A DNA stretch of 64,000 nucleotides from Bactericera cockerelli (GCA_024516035.1 CM044956.1:27687101-27751100); one strand, 5' to 3'. Counted from the first letter of the stretch, positions 23,201 through 38,200 are shown. Translations and numbers: made by a program. Notes: generated from the sequence alone by a model not told the origin.

Positions 23201-26200
23201 TCATACAGATTTGCCCATACGTAGTTCAGTCAAAATGGGCCACGAATGCATTCACGAAATTTGAGGAGAGCTTCGTCCAAGCACGGAAAGTGAAGATCTG
23301 ATGAAACCCTAAAAATACGGTCTCTTCGCAGTTGAAGCATTGGTAATTGCAGAAAGTCACCTGCACACGTATCACTACTATAAGATCAAAAGTTTACTCC
23401 GCATGATGAATAAATAATTAAATACACTGCAAATTCTGGACACAATATTTCCTCGTGATTGGTTCACGCTGTACACACGTAGCAATTGTGAGATTTTATA
23501 TTAAATCACTTGTGTCTCATAAACCTTTTAACCGATTCTCTTTAAACACTCTTCCCCGCTTGGGTCAAAAATATCTCAATTCGTCGCACGAGAAAGCCCT
23601 GAGTCTGAACGGCAGTCCTTAGCTGCGGCCATGCCTCTGATAACTTTTCCGAGTAGTGTGATCGATTTCGAGTCAGATTTTGCTCTGTTACCGTTCTAGC
23701 TGGAACGGTAACAGAGAGGCCCTCACATGAAACGTCAATCCCATTAAAATCAGAAGTTCTTGGAAATTCGTGATGTTTCCTGAAATCGGGAAGTTCCTGC
23801 AACATAATATACAGGGTGTCCCATTATAAACGAGACATTCAAATATCCCGAGAACTACTGATGATGATACAAAAAATCTGTTCAAAAACATTTTCATAGC
23901 TGTAAAGGGGACGTTTGGTTTCTCGGATGACCTCTTCAAGGTTATTTCAAGGTCACCTTTAAAATATCAAACGGCACTCTTTATTTTTTTATGACATTTT
24001 TGAAATCTACACAATATTTAAGTTCAAAAAAATTCTTACTTGTAATTTTTGTCACACCCAATTTCACTTTTTTAATGGTTTTTTGATTTTTGATGTATAC
24101 TCGTATTTGATCAACTTTTTGATGGTTGATTAAATTTGAATTGCGTTTTCAGTTGGAACCTTGCAAATGAAATGCATTTCGGGCTTTTTTGTTTATTCTG
24201 GACTCACAGTATTTTGTTTTTATTCTAGGGTAAAACTGGATTGCCTGGATTCCCAGGAATAAACGGTATTCCAGGAGAAGCGGGATCTCCCGGTTTCCCC
24301 GGAGCCCCAGGACTGGATGGATGTAACGGCACAGATGTAAGTTTGCACGAGTATGATTCACTCTCATAAGCTGTTTCATAGTTTAGAAACAATGTTTCTT
24401 CAATCGTATTCTATACCCTATATCCTATATTAATAAATTAATAAAAATAATTCCAATTATTTTTTCTTTTTAATTGAAATAGGACTGAAAATAATAGTAA
24501 TGAGGTAATGACACAAAAAGGTCCAACGTAATCCTTCTAGTTTCAACAGTAAAAAGAAGTTTTATGGAATTAATTGGACCAGATATATTTATTTAAAAAA
24601 TATTACCTACTCAATTTTTAGCCATTCTTTTTCGAACGCCTTAGAATTTATAAAATTTACTAAACATACATTTTGTAAACTATGTGTACCAATGAAATTG
24701 ATGTGACTGACATCCATTTTCAATGTTTTTTTAGGGAACCCCAGGTTTACCCGGTCTGCAGGGTCAGTTGGGACCACGGGGTCTTCCTGGCCTGCCTGGT
24801 GGAAAGGGAGAGAAGGGGGAGCCGGCCCTGACAGGACATCACGACAAGGGACAGAAGGGAGAACCAGGACTGGACGCTGTACCCGGCACTCCGGGGCTAC
24901 CAGGACCTATAGGCCCCCCGGGAGAAACTGGGCCCAAGGGTGACCTAGGGTCTATAGGAGAGCGCGGGTACTACGGGCTCAAAGGTAAGATTATGAAGAT
25001 TTTACTTTTAAATTATAAATTGATAAGAGGTGTATTTTATAAATTTTGGTAATTTTTTGGCTACGTATGAGTTCGGTGCGGAAAATAAAAAAATGTATGA
25101 GTTCGGTGCCGCCTAAAAAAGGTCATGTATGAATTCGGTGCCGCCTAAAAAAGGTCATGTATGAATTCGGTGCCCTGGTACTTGCCCTGATGATCAGGTA
25201 ATTATAGTATTTTTTTCCTTATAGGCATGGCCTTCAATTATTAAACCGAGGCATGGCCTTCATTGTATTTTACCTAACCCTACTATAAACCCAAGGCATG
25301 GCCTTCATTGTATTTTACCTAACCCTACTATAAACCCAAGGCATGGCCTTCATTGTATTTTACCTAACCCTACTATAAACCCAAGGCATGGCCTTCATTG
25401 TATTTTACCTAACCCTACTATAAACCCAAGGCATGGCCTTCATTGTATTTTACCTAACCCTACTATAAACCCAAGGCATGGCCTTCATTGTATTTTACCT
25501 AACCCTACTATTAACCCTAGGCATGGCCTTCAAGGAGGAAATGGACAGCCTTGCTGAATGTAACTGTCTACAACATAATCTACTAACTTAATAACAGCAG
25601 GATGACTGTTAACAAGCAACAGAGTACATTATAAAAAAAAACAATCAATTTATAAGTCATTAGGACGGCACCGAACTCATACATCACCTTTTTTCGGCGG
25701 CACCGAATTCATACATGCGAAAAAGGTGCGGGTAATCTTCGCACCGAACTCACCTATTGCCAATTTTTTTACGAAAACCACAATGAACGTAATTTTAATA
25801 CTTCTTTTTAGTTTGTTTTTCAGAATAGGTATTTATTATTTGGAATATTTTTTGGTAAAAATAATGAACTGTAAAATACCCAATTTCATAACTTAATAAC
25901 CCAATTTAATAGCGTACGAATAGCTCAGTGGTGCTTAACCAACTCGCCTGACACGCGGAAGATCCCAGATTCGAACCCCCGCGCCGACAAAACATTGTAT
26001 TCAAAATTTGGTTACAGCTTTTACTTTCCTTATCCTATAATAAGGAAAGTATTGTATTCGTTGAAAATTTGACCTAACCAGTTTTTCTCATTTCTGGACG
26101 AATCATAGAATCAGGATACCTACCAAAAAAGTGGTTTTCAGCCATTGGTCCGTGCGTCCGTCTGTGTGTGAACACGATATCTCCAAGTGGACGTTAAGAG

Positions 26201-29200
26201 CTAGAGACTTGAAATTTAGTATGGAAATTACGAAACTTTTGGTTGAAATCTCTATTGGAATGAAAAAAAAAACACTGCCAATTATGGACTCAATACTTTC
26301 TCGTGATTGTTTCACATTGTAAACACGTCCCAATTTTGAGATTTTATACAAAATTACTTGTATATCCAAAACGACTGAACCGATTTTCTTCTAATTTGAT
26401 TTATATGGTAGAATATTGTTTTTCCTACATTCTAAATTCCACAAAAAATTCTGTATCGGCAAGTCGTCGTCCTTATTTTTTGACTTTTTTGTCCAAAATT
26501 TCGAATTTTCTTAAATATCAGAGTTGAATTATAATTAATTAAAAAATAAATATGAACAGCCTATTGAAACAATAATATGCATATTCATACATACAAAATT
26601 TCATCAAAATCGAGTGTACCGTTCACGAGAAATAACTTTGGTTTCGTGTCCGTCTGTCGGTCCGTCAAAAGTATTCCTTGTAACGCGCAAATCTCGGAAA
26701 CTACACAACGGATTTTGATGAAATTTTGCACACATATAGGAGACATTCTGTAGATGGTCCTATTTTAAATTCATCAAATTCGTACTAGCGGTTCTGGGTG
26801 AAAGAGACCATGTGCCTGACCACTAACTTTTGACTTAAACGTTTATATCTCGTGAACTGTACTCCCGATTTTGATGAAATTTTGTAGGTATTTGTATATG
26901 CATATTTTTGTTTTACATAGGATATTTATATTTATTTTTTAATTCATTATAATTCAACTCTGATATTTAAGAAATTCCGAAATTTTGGACAAAAAAGTCA
27001 AAAAATAAGGACGACGACTTGCCGATACAGAATTTTTTGTGGAATTTAGAATGTAGGAAAAACAATATTCTACCATATAAATCAAATTAGAAGAAAATCG
27101 GTTCAGTCGTTTTGGATATACAAGTAATTTTGTATAAAATCTCAAAATTGGGACGTGTTTACAATGTGAAACAATCACGAGAAAGTATTGAGTCCATAAT
27201 TGGCAGTGTTTTTTTTTTCATTCCAATAGAGATTTCAACCAAAAGTTTCGTAATTTCCATACTAAATTTCAAGTCTCTAGCTCTTAACGTCCACTTGGAG
27301 ATATCGTGTTCACACACAGACGGACGCACGGACCAATGGCTGAAAACCACTTTTTTGGTAGGTATCCTGATTCTATGATTCGTCCAGAAATGAGAAAAAC
27401 TGGTTAGGTCAAATTTTCAACGAATACAATACTTTCCTTATTATAGGATAAGGAAAGTAAAAGCTCTAACCAAATTTTGAATACAATGTTTTGTCGGCGC
27501 GGGGGTTCGAATCTGGGATCTTCCGCGTGTCAGGCGAGTTGGTTAAGCACCACTGAGCTATTCGTACGCTATTAAATTGGGTTATTAAGTTATGAAATTG
27601 GGTATTTTACAGTTCATTATTTTTACCAAAAAATATTCCAAATAATAAATACCTATTCTGAAAAACAAACTAAAAAGAAGTATTAAAATTACGTTCATTG
27701 TGGTTTTCGTAAAAAAATTGGCAATAGGTGAGTTCGGTGCGAAGATTACCCGCACCTTTTTCGCATGTATGAATTCGGTGCCGCCGAAAAAAGGTGATGT
27801 ATGAGTTCGGTGCCGTCCTAATGACTTATAAATTGATTGTTTTTTTTATAATGTACTCTGTTGCTTGTTAACAGTCATCCTGCTGTTATTAAGTTAGTAG
27901 ATTATGTTGTAGACAGTTACATTCAGCAAGGCTGTCCATTTCCTCCTTGAAGGCCATGCCTAGGGTTAATAGTAGGGTTAGGTAAAATACAATGAAGGCC
28001 ATGCCTTGGGTTTATAGTAGGGTTAGGTAAAATACAATGAAGGCCATGCCTTGGGTTTATAGTAGGGTTAGGGTTACAAATACCTACAAAATTTCATCAA
28101 AATCGGGAGTACAGTTCACGAGATATAAACGTTTAAGTCAAAAGTTAGTGGTCAGGCACATGGTCTCTTTCACCCAGAACCGCTAGTACGAATTTGATGA
28201 ATTTAAAATAGGACCATCTACAGAATGTCTCCTATATGTGTGCAAAATTTCATCAAAATCCGTTGTGTAGTTTCCGAGATTTGCGCGTTACAAGGAATAC
28301 TTTTGACGGACCGACAGACGGACACGAAACCAAAGTTATTTCTCGTGAACGGTACACTCGATTTTGATGAAATTTTGTATGTATGAATATGCATATTATT
28401 GTTTCAATAGGCTGTTCATATTTATTTTTTAATTAATTATAATTCAACTCTGATATTTAAGAAAATTCGAAATTTTGGACAAAAAAGTCAAAAAAATAAG
28501 GACCACGACTGGCCAATACAGACTTTGTGGGATTTAGAATGTAGGAAAAACGATATTCTGTCATATAAATCAAATTTGAAGAAAATCGGTTCAGTCGTTT
28601 TGGAGATACCAGTGATTTAGTATAAAATCTCAAAATTGGCACGTGTACGTGTATACAATGTGAAACAATCACGAGGAAGTATTGTGTCCATAATTGGCAG
28701 TGTTTTTTTATATAATTTATCGTAGATGGGGGTTGTGACATATCAAATCCAATGATTTTGATGTGCTGATTACGAATTTGACGTTATTTTTTAGCTAACT
28801 TTTACCTTTGATTCACCAGTAGCTTTTGGTCCCGTTTCCATTTCTAATAAGATAAGGAAAGTCGTGTGATGTTTATACCAGATATTTGTAAGGTATTACC
28901 TTCCGGTGCGCTCGTGTTGACCCAGCACCTAAATGGGAAGTATTGTGTCACTTCTCATCCATCCGAGGAGAGACATGCTACGGGATGGGCAGGCTACGAA
29001 ATAAAAAAGGCTGTGAAACACTCATCTTTTAAAAATAAATAATAAATAACTTATACTAAAATTAATTCACATTATTTGTATGAGTGCCTTAAAATAATAG
29101 AAAATATGCAATGTGCAGTTATTATTATTAGTGGATGTGTTATGTGCACCAATTTTAAAGTTAACGTTCTTTTCAACCTTCAACAAATCTCATGCAGTGC

Positions 29201-32200
29201 GAGAGACAGCTGATTGTAAATGCAAAGAAATGTGTTCTTTAATTATAATATGCATATATCATTAATTTAGTTTCAAGTTTTAAATCGTGCGTTTTCCAGA
29301 CTCTTGAGTTAAGGCTTCCGAAAGCTGTGCTAGCTCCACTCATTACAGTCGCCTTTTTTACTTATGATGGTCCCAAGATATTTAAAGGTGGATACATTTT
29401 CAAGTTTTGAGTCATCTATAAATATGACGTTTTCAATAGTGTTTACAAACATGGAGAACTTTATGTAAAATTCTACTATCTATAAATTAAAATGTCATCA
29501 ACTAATTAAATCACCGATCAATAAACTTTATCGTCCCTCTTTCTCAGGTGAGAAAGGTAACACGGGCGTGGGATTCGAAGGTGCCAAGGGAGAGAAGGGG
29601 TATAAAGGAGAGCCAGGGCCCCCTGGGCCGCCCGGCAATCCAAAACCCTACGGCCCCCAGTTCAACCGCCCTACGGACATCGTGGGCCCCGTTGGAGATA
29701 AGGGCGACAAGGGAGAGGCTGTAAGTAACACTTCATAATAACAATATTGCCCCAATGAGATTTAAGTCCTTTTATTCCTAGCAATAGCCTTTGGTACCAA
29801 TATAGAATATCCTTTTAAGATTTTGGTGCCAAATTCATAATGTGTTTAGTATAGTATACAGGGTGTCCCGTATACAGATGCAAATATTTTGAGGGTAGGT
29901 TCAGCCCACCGTGGACTATCATATGAGCGAAACTTGCAGTGGGGCATTTTGCTTTGTTAAAGAGTTATGGCCAAATCCCTGTTTTTCCCACAGGTCTAGA
30001 GGTCACTTGGATCGATGCACGTTTTTAAAGAAATGATAGCCAGTAAGTAATTTTTGACTTCATGTATGGATACTATGGATAGTCATGCATATTTCCCTTG
30101 AAATGCAGTTGGTTCAATAAAAAAATATTGAAAGACCAGAGAGATATTTAATCATAAGTTCAATATTTTTCTAAAATTTGATTTTTCCCTGTTTTCCCTT
30201 TCGTGAATTTAGAGTACTTCTACAATTGCAATTCTGCGTATCACTAGTTAAAAAAATACCCTATATGTTTAGTTTTATAAAAAAGAAAGCTCATTTATTT
30301 TACTTTAAAGATCATGGAACGCAGTACACACAAAGCTCAAAAAACACTTCTGAATCATGATGGAAAATTCAAAGTTGGCTGAATTTTAACAGAATTGGCG
30401 CGTAATTTGAGGTATAAATACACTGCTCTGGGATGTTTAACAGAGGGAAATTGATCATTCACAGTGGTCGGTCGGTGTGAACTTTTATGTGAATGGGGTT
30501 ACGGAATCACATAGTTATCATGAGGAAAAATGAGAGAGGCTGCAACGAAAGCAGCAACCAGTGGTGTAATTATGGAAAAAGAATACACATGGAGAAAGAC
30601 TCTGCGCTACCAACAAAAATTATAATTTTATTTTTAGAAGTAAAATTAAAAGTATCATTTTTGTGTTTATCACAATCATGATATCAAAAACATAACAAAT
30701 AGTGCCGAAAATTACCCTTGGGTAAAACTCGAACATCCAACCTTAAGGTTACTATTATTATTAATACTTTATTTTTATTTTATAAATAATTGGACCAAGC
30801 TTTATTTACATTTTTTTTACAATGAACATGGTAACAATTTGTGAAATAAATATAAACAAAGACTGATCAAGGGTGGTGATACAGTGATACATGTTTGTAG
30901 TTTATTGATAAACTACAAACATGATACATTCTGCAACACAGGACATGAAATGAAAAGAACCCAAAAGAATATGTAGCGAACCAAGGGCGAGGTTTAAAGC
31001 TTGTGGCTTTCTCTTCCACCGAACAAATTGATCGCCTTGTTATTTTAACTATTAGATTTGATTGATAATAGTTGGTTAATAGAACTAATTGTACTCAGAA
31101 AATTTTCATTTATAACTTGCAGTTGGCACAAAAATAGTCACACAGACCGCTTCAGGCATCGAGTGTTCTTCAAAATGCAATAGCGCCCAGATTCAAAATT
31201 TGAAAGATGTGTTTCTCTCCTTCTGGTGCCGTTTGATAAGGCGTATCTCATTCGTTCCTTCACGCGTCTGAAAGAACTTTGTATTTATTGAAACAAAATA
31301 GCAAAGGGTTATTTTTTTACCTAGTGATACGCAGAATTGCAATTGTAGAAGTACTCTAAATTCACGAAAGGGAAAACAAGGAAAAATTGAATTTTAGAAA
31401 AATATTGAACTTATGATTAAATATCTCTCTGGTCTTTCAATATTTTTTCATGCAACCAACTGCATTTAAAGGGAAATATGCATGAGTATCCATACATGAA
31501 GTCAAAAATTACTTACTGGCTACCATTTCTTTAAAAACGTGCATCGATCTAAGTGACCTCTAGACCTGTGGGAAAAACAGGGATTTGGCCATAACTCTTT
31601 AACGAAGCAAAATGCCCCACTGCAAGTTTCGCTCATATGATAGTCCACGGTGGGCTGAACCTACCCTCAAAATATTTGCATCTGTATACGGGACACCCTG
31701 TATATTCATAATTACATAGTATAATAATGCTTTTTATGAACTGTCAGATTAAAACCCTATTACGGCAACAGTTTCAATTCTCAAAGAAGAAATCCAGGAC
31801 TTTGATCCGAACTGACTCTCTCACAACAACTCATCCTCATTCAAAGTGTGAATTTTCATAAACATCCTATTATTCTTCTTAAAAATATAGATTATTTCAG
31901 TTTTTTGTTGAATCTCATCTCTTTGGTTTTACTTATGCTAAAAAAGGTGATTTTTCTCGATAATGTACCGACTTAAAGAAAAATAGGACATAGGACACAC
32001 TGGTACTCTTCCCCTGATGATTTCATTAGTTAGTAATTATTTATCTAAAAGTAAACTCCACTAACAACTTCCTGGATGAACTTGAAAATTTGCATTTGGT
32101 TGTGTTTTCCGGGTTCTATTTTAAACCTAAGAACGGGAGATACAATTTTGAATTTTAAAAGTCCAAGAACATTTTTTCATATACGTTTAAAATATTTCCC

Positions 32201-35200
32201 TTCACTTCTCAGGGATTGCCTGGAGCACCTGGATTCAAAGGAGACGCAGGAACTCCCGGAGATCAGTGTAGAGATGGAGCACCAGGGCTTATGGGAGAGA
32301 AAGGTCTCCCAGGACCTCCGGGAATTCGGGTAAGTAGGTACTTCAGACATACATATCTTATGCTCTTTAATTGATGATTTTTTTTTTTTTTTTGCTTACA
32401 CTTTCACATACCTTCAGATAGGTTAAGACTATCAAGAGAGAAATAAACTGGTGTGACACAAAACGACTTCTTAGGTTTAATATGTGGTTAAATATACAAT
32501 AACTTTAAAATTCGAACCTAGGTAACCGTGCGTGGAAGCCTAGTGCGATACACCTCTCATTGATAAAGATACAACATTTCCTTGTCTTGTTGTTCTGTTG
32601 CAGGGCCGGGATGGGTTCGCCGGACCTGCGGGGCCCACAGGCCAGAAAGGAGACAGAGGCTCAGAGGGATTCCCCGGACTGCCAGGGAGAATAGGACTCA
32701 AGGGAGAGCCTGGCTTCCCAGGGCGCCCAGGGGCCGCAGGACTCAGGGGGCCCCAGGGCCCTCCTGGGGGAGGACAAGGCAGACCTGGGCCTCCTGGCCC
32801 TAGGGGACCTCAAGGGTAAGATAATAAATATAATCAAGCCTATACAAGTATACAACTGTCTGAGTAATTGTTCGGCAAAAACCGATTCATACGGTTTTTC
32901 ACACCTTCATATCTTCTATTGTCTATGAAGCTATTAATTCGGCACATATATTCTCTTAGTACCACTAAAAACACACTGAAAATTTCAAGAGTCAATACAA
33001 AAAAATTCGGAGAAAGGTAATTTTAAATTTTGCCATTTTGCGATTTTGTAACTGGCTAACTGATTCACTGACTGACAAATCATCAAAACTATGAGGCACT
33101 TCCCGACAAAATAGAAAGCTGAAATTTTGCATGGTACTACTATTAATGTAAAATGGCTTTAATGTAAAACTACAGGGAAAAAAAAAATCTGAAAACCGGA
33201 ACTTTTGCACTTAAACGCTGTTGAACCTTGTCGTTTTGAGGAGTAAAGGAGTTCCAAAATGTGGAACTCAGGACACGGGTTTTAATAAAAGGAAATGGAT
33301 TCGTACCAAGGTAACTTGGCCACAAACAAGATATCACTACCTTCATTGGCAATTTTTGGATAGGAGTTCTGGAACTTGGCCCTTTTTTCAACGGTAGTTT
33401 TTTTGGGGTTCAACTACTCAAAAAATATTATTTTCACAGATATCCAGGAGAGCGTGGGCCCAAGGGGCAGGATGGTTTGGATGGGCCGCTCGGGCCCCCT
33501 GGGCCCATAGGAAGACCTGGAGGCCCAGGTACGCCGGGAGCTCCGGGACCTGAAGGCTTCCCTGGGGATAAAGGAGCAAAAGGAGAATCTGGATTGCCAG
33601 GTAATTCACATTTTTTATTTCAAATTGTTTCTGAACAATGAAAGATTATTCTGATTTAATTTTTTTTTAAGTCTGACACTCCTCCATCTTCTCCTAGAAA
33701 CGGAGTTAAAAGGGGGTTAAAGGAAGTAAAATGAGGTACAATTTTTGTATTTTCGCTTATACTCGTATCTCAAGAACGATGCACTTTTGTAAAAAATTGT
33801 TATAGTTAACTAACAGACAGTAAAATTTTAATGCATTTTGGATAATATACTACTTTGAAAAATTCCCTATTGTTTTCGAGATATAGGTACGTTCCGAGAA
33901 AAGTAAATATTTTCAGAAAAGTCACTTTTTAATTTCACCTTAGGGGGCTCCAGGAGAGACTCTCTGAATTTATTATGATTCATTACGGCGTTTTATCTAT
34001 TAGTTCAGGGGGGTCGATTACCATTTTTTTTTTTCGAGATCTCCAAGTTCACGTCAAAGTCCACCCGCCAAAATAAATTCAGAAAGTCTTTGCTGGGCTC
34101 CCCTGGTGAGAAATCAATTAGTAACTTTTTTCTGAAAATATTTACTTTTCTCGGAGCGTATTCTCCAAAATAATTGGGAATTTCTCAAAGTACTACATAA
34201 CCCAAATAAATTAAAATTTTACAGTCTGTTACTTAACTTTTACAAAGTTTTTACAAAAGTTAATTGTTCTTTAATAAGCGAAAATACAAAAATTGTACCT
34301 CATTTGAACTCCTCTAACCGCCTTTTACCCCTCCTCACTCCGTTTCCTCCCATCCTAGACGTCAGGACTTTCAGTATGTTTACAACCTGCGTCGCCTCTC
34401 ACGCACTCTACACCCTCTATTAATCAGACTAAAGTTTCGTTTGATTGATGTTCAGGATTGCCTGGAGCAGCAGGACCAAGAGGACTACCAGGAATTCAAG
34501 GACCCGTAGGAGCTCCAGGTCCTCAAGGAGAGAAAGGACTCTCCATCATCGTGAGTTTTTATTATTATTATATAATTCTTTATTAGATACAAAAGGACAT
34601 TATGTACATATAAATAATAATTTTAACAGTGAAAAAAACAATATATACAATAAAAATGAAAAAGAATAGAAAATATTTGAAAACATATGTCCTAACTAAA
34701 GGGCGGGGTATATGGAAGAGATTGCCATAGGCAATCTCACCCAACCCTTTTGTTGAGAACGTGTCTGTTAATTAATTAATTAAATAAAAGTATTTATTTG
34801 TGTTATTATATCAATCCTTGCAAAAAAAAGGTCTACGAGTTATTATCTATACAAAGTATTATTTTATCCGTAACGCTAAAAAAAATCTGGTGTGACATCA
34901 CACAACTTTCCTTATCACGCGAAATGAAGTCAAATTCCACCACTACTGGGGACTCAACGGTAACATTTAGCTAAAAATCAACGTCAAATTCGTAATGAGC
35001 ACCTCAAAATTATTGGATCTGATATGTCGCAACCCCCATCTAGGGTAAATAATAGAAAAGTTAGTCCAAGCGGGTCCCCCCCAAAATACTGAAAATTGGG
35101 GCCGGGTTCCAAAAAGTTCAAGATATCAAAAATGATATGGATGAACCCCTATTATTTTTTTTATTACAAGAAAACTTGTTCTCATAAAAAAATTCATATC

Positions 35201-38200
35201 GCTTATTCTTTAGCCAGAACCGCCAAAAGCCAGCAAATGGCGGTCAGATGGCCGCCACTGGCGTGGCACCGATTTTTTCCATAAGTTTCGTGCTGCGTCT
35301 TCTACATATACAGGGTCCGTCAAAAAAAAGGAGCCACTCAAAATATCTAGAGAACGTATTTAAATTTTGAGAAAAACTAAAAGAGGTGTACCATTATATC
35401 AAGGGGGAACGTTTTCTACTAGGTTCTGATTTTTATCATTACCAGGGGCGGCCCCAGGGGGGTCAACTTTGGAATCTTAACTAGAACCACCCTATTTGTA
35501 ATACATTTCTGAAAAGTAGTTAACATTAAAAGTATTTTAAGACAAGTTTAACAGGTTTCTGTCATTTTTTTTCTATGAAGTTATTTTTTTTGTAAAAATT
35601 GTTAAACACATGTCTTTTTACTTGAAAGAATTAAATTATCATGCATTTTTGATACCATTAGCTTTACCAGGGGAGGTGTCAAGGGGTCATCTTTTTTTCA
35701 ATTGTGTAAAACCTAATCTTTTTTAGTATAATCTGTGCTAAATAAATGCACTGAGTGTTGTTGTTTAATCTAAAATTAATACCCTTGAAAACAGAGCCGG
35801 GGACTAGGACTGCACGCGTTTTTAGAATTTTTCATATTAATTTGAAGTAAATCCGGCCCTGTTTTAATTTTAAATTGAACAACATGAATCATTGCATTTA
35901 TTTTGCACAAATTAAACTCGAAAATGGATGTTTTTTACAAGAATTAAAAAAAGTTGACCCCCTGACACCTCCTTTGAAATAGCTAAAATTAATACCCTTG
36001 AAAACAGAGCCGGGGACTAGGACTGCACGCGTTTTTAGAATTTTTCACATTAAAAAAAAAGCATGAAAATTTATTCTTTCAAATTGAAAAACATGCATTT
36101 AACATTTTTTAAACAAAAATACAATTATTTTCTTATAAAAAAATACTGAAACCCTCGAAATGATAAAAAAATCTCAAACTTGTTTTAAAAATACTTTTAT
36201 TGTCAACTACTTTTCAGAAATGTATTACAAATAGGGTGGTTCTATTTAAGATTCCAAAGTTGACCCCCCTGGGGCCACCCCTGGTAATGATAGAAAATCA
36301 ATACCTAGTAGAAAAGGTTTCCCCTTTTGATATAATGATACACGTGTTATAGCATTTTTTAAAAAAATTGTCCGTTCTCTAGATATTTTGAGTGTCTTCT
36401 TTTTTTGGTGGACCCTGTATATTTATGACCTCTGTAACAAATTTCTAGCTTATGCCGTTCTTGAGATTTTTGTTTACAGACAGACAGACACATGGACCAA
36501 TGGCTGAAACATAGGATTTAGAACCTGGGGACCCTAAAACGTGTTTTGGCTCTGAAAAACTTGGATACTGGACAATTTGGCTTTCGTTTGTCTGTCTGTT
36601 CCACGATAACTCAACGGAATTCTTCAAAATTGTTGAAATTTAGTATACAATTATTTGGCTCCTAAAATTTTACCTTTAGTTTTTTGATCCAAATTGCGCG
36701 ACTTGGGGCCAAATGTAGTGGCAGCTTGTGACTTCAAGACTAGGTGAAGACAAATTATACCCAGAAGTATTGAAAAAATAAAATATTCAATTTATCTGTT
36801 ATTAGTTCTTATGGTCTCATAAACACAGCCCATTGTAAGTGATGGCTGGTTCCCTGCAGAGCATGATTTTCTCTCATACCATTTTTGCATCATATTAGTT
36901 TTTATAGGTACTTTTTTTTGGAGAACACTTGGTACTTAAAAAAAAACAAGGCCAGCAGAACAATTTGTCAACACTTGAGCTGGTACACAGCCATTCATTT
37001 TTCACAAGCCATTCAGCCTTGAACTGTATGGCTGTGGGGCAGACATTTGCTTTACTTTTTTATTGGTGGTTATAGTAATTGGAGAAATTGGACGTCCAGT
37101 TATCATTATCTTTCTTATCCTCATTACTTCTCAATCTGAATGGGGTTACTTTTAATGTTTGAACCCCATGATTTTGTGGGAATCTCATTGTTTCTTTGAA
37201 ATATTTTAGAATAAGAATAGAATAATAGAATAATAATGTTTATTTGTAATATTATGTTACAATATATAAGACAAATTACTGAGATAAACTTAAAATATAA
37301 ATATGGCAATGGTTGGCATAAAATTAATAGCATGGCATGAATATAAACTAAAAGGGGCAGTTTTAAAGTATTTACTCCACTGAAGTATCTAAATCTATAT
37401 TTTTAATATTATTATTAAACTATCTCATCAAACTCTGCGAAAAGCTCTTTCGCAAAGTTTCGCTCTTTGGCCGCAGCTTTGTAAAATAAAATAATTGTAT
37501 TTAAAATTGCTTCACAGTCGTTCGTGCCCAAACTTTTCAGCAAAGCTAGAAATTCATAGAAACCAATACTTCTCTTGCCCAAATATCTAATTCTATGTCC
37601 TGACAACAAAGGGCAGCTACAGAAAAAGTGCCACAATGAGTCATCTACTCTCATGTTGCACAAATCACATTTATTATTTATATCAAAATATGACTTGGTG
37701 GCAGCAAAAGATATTATAGAGAACTTTTCTCCCGCAAGTCTCAGTTGACAGAGGAAGCGGATTGACACAAGGGGGAGACTCCAGTTAAAGTAGCTAGAAA
37801 CAGTTCTGGACGGGTCTAAGATACATTTGAATGTAGTATTATAGTGAGAGTTGTCTATCCTAGCTAGATCCTGACTATGCAAAGTCTCCTGCAGTTTTTC
37901 CAAGATAAGATCAAAATTTTGTTCGACTGCATGCACGTCCTGTCTCTCCCATAAGTCCTGAAAACCCAGATCACATAAAATATCCTGTAACTGAGAGCAC
38001 CAGTTGTATCTTACCTCATGATATGATGCTGATCGTAGCTTAACAAGTTGGAGGAAACAGATTTTTGTATAACGATTATTTTTGGTTTTTAAAAGGGTAC
38101 ACCACAAAGCTAACATCTTCTTAAGTACATTGATTTTGAGTTTGGAAATGCCTAACTCCAATCTAAGGCAGTAACCTGGTGTAGATCTAGGAAGAAATAA

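Larger units (their letters stand above)
25406..28075. repeat. 2.7-kb near-perfect palindrome
   Basis: Sequence 25406 to about 26500 is mirrored at about 26981 to 28075 (paired coordinates sum to 53481), including part of the minisatellite, the tRNA-like SINE and the M repeat. The spacer of about 480 bases is M-family sequence. Arms differ at a few bases (for example GTTACAGC against GGTTAGAGC), so it is not an exact copy. Confidence 0.9.
29859..31700. mobile_element. 1.84-kb long-arm foldback in collagen intron 7
   Basis: CAGGGTGTCCCGTATACAGA and its complement at the ends, TA on both sides. Arms of about 400 bp (29859-30262 and 31297-31700) are highly similar. The loop contains a SINE-like tail (30520-30600), a reverse LINE 3' fragment and a perfect hairpin. 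No transposase. Confidence 0.9.

Noticed and set aside
25249..25533. CRISPR-like array
   Set aside because: Units are contiguous 45-mers without unique spacers, in a eukaryotic intron.
25914..25988. Functional tRNA gene
   Set aside because: A and B boxes are good but the acceptor stem does not pair; better explained as a SINE head.
26103..27378. Identical 88- and 63-codon ORFs on both strands
   Set aside because: Mirror images in the palindrome arms; sequence is dispersed non-coding repeat.
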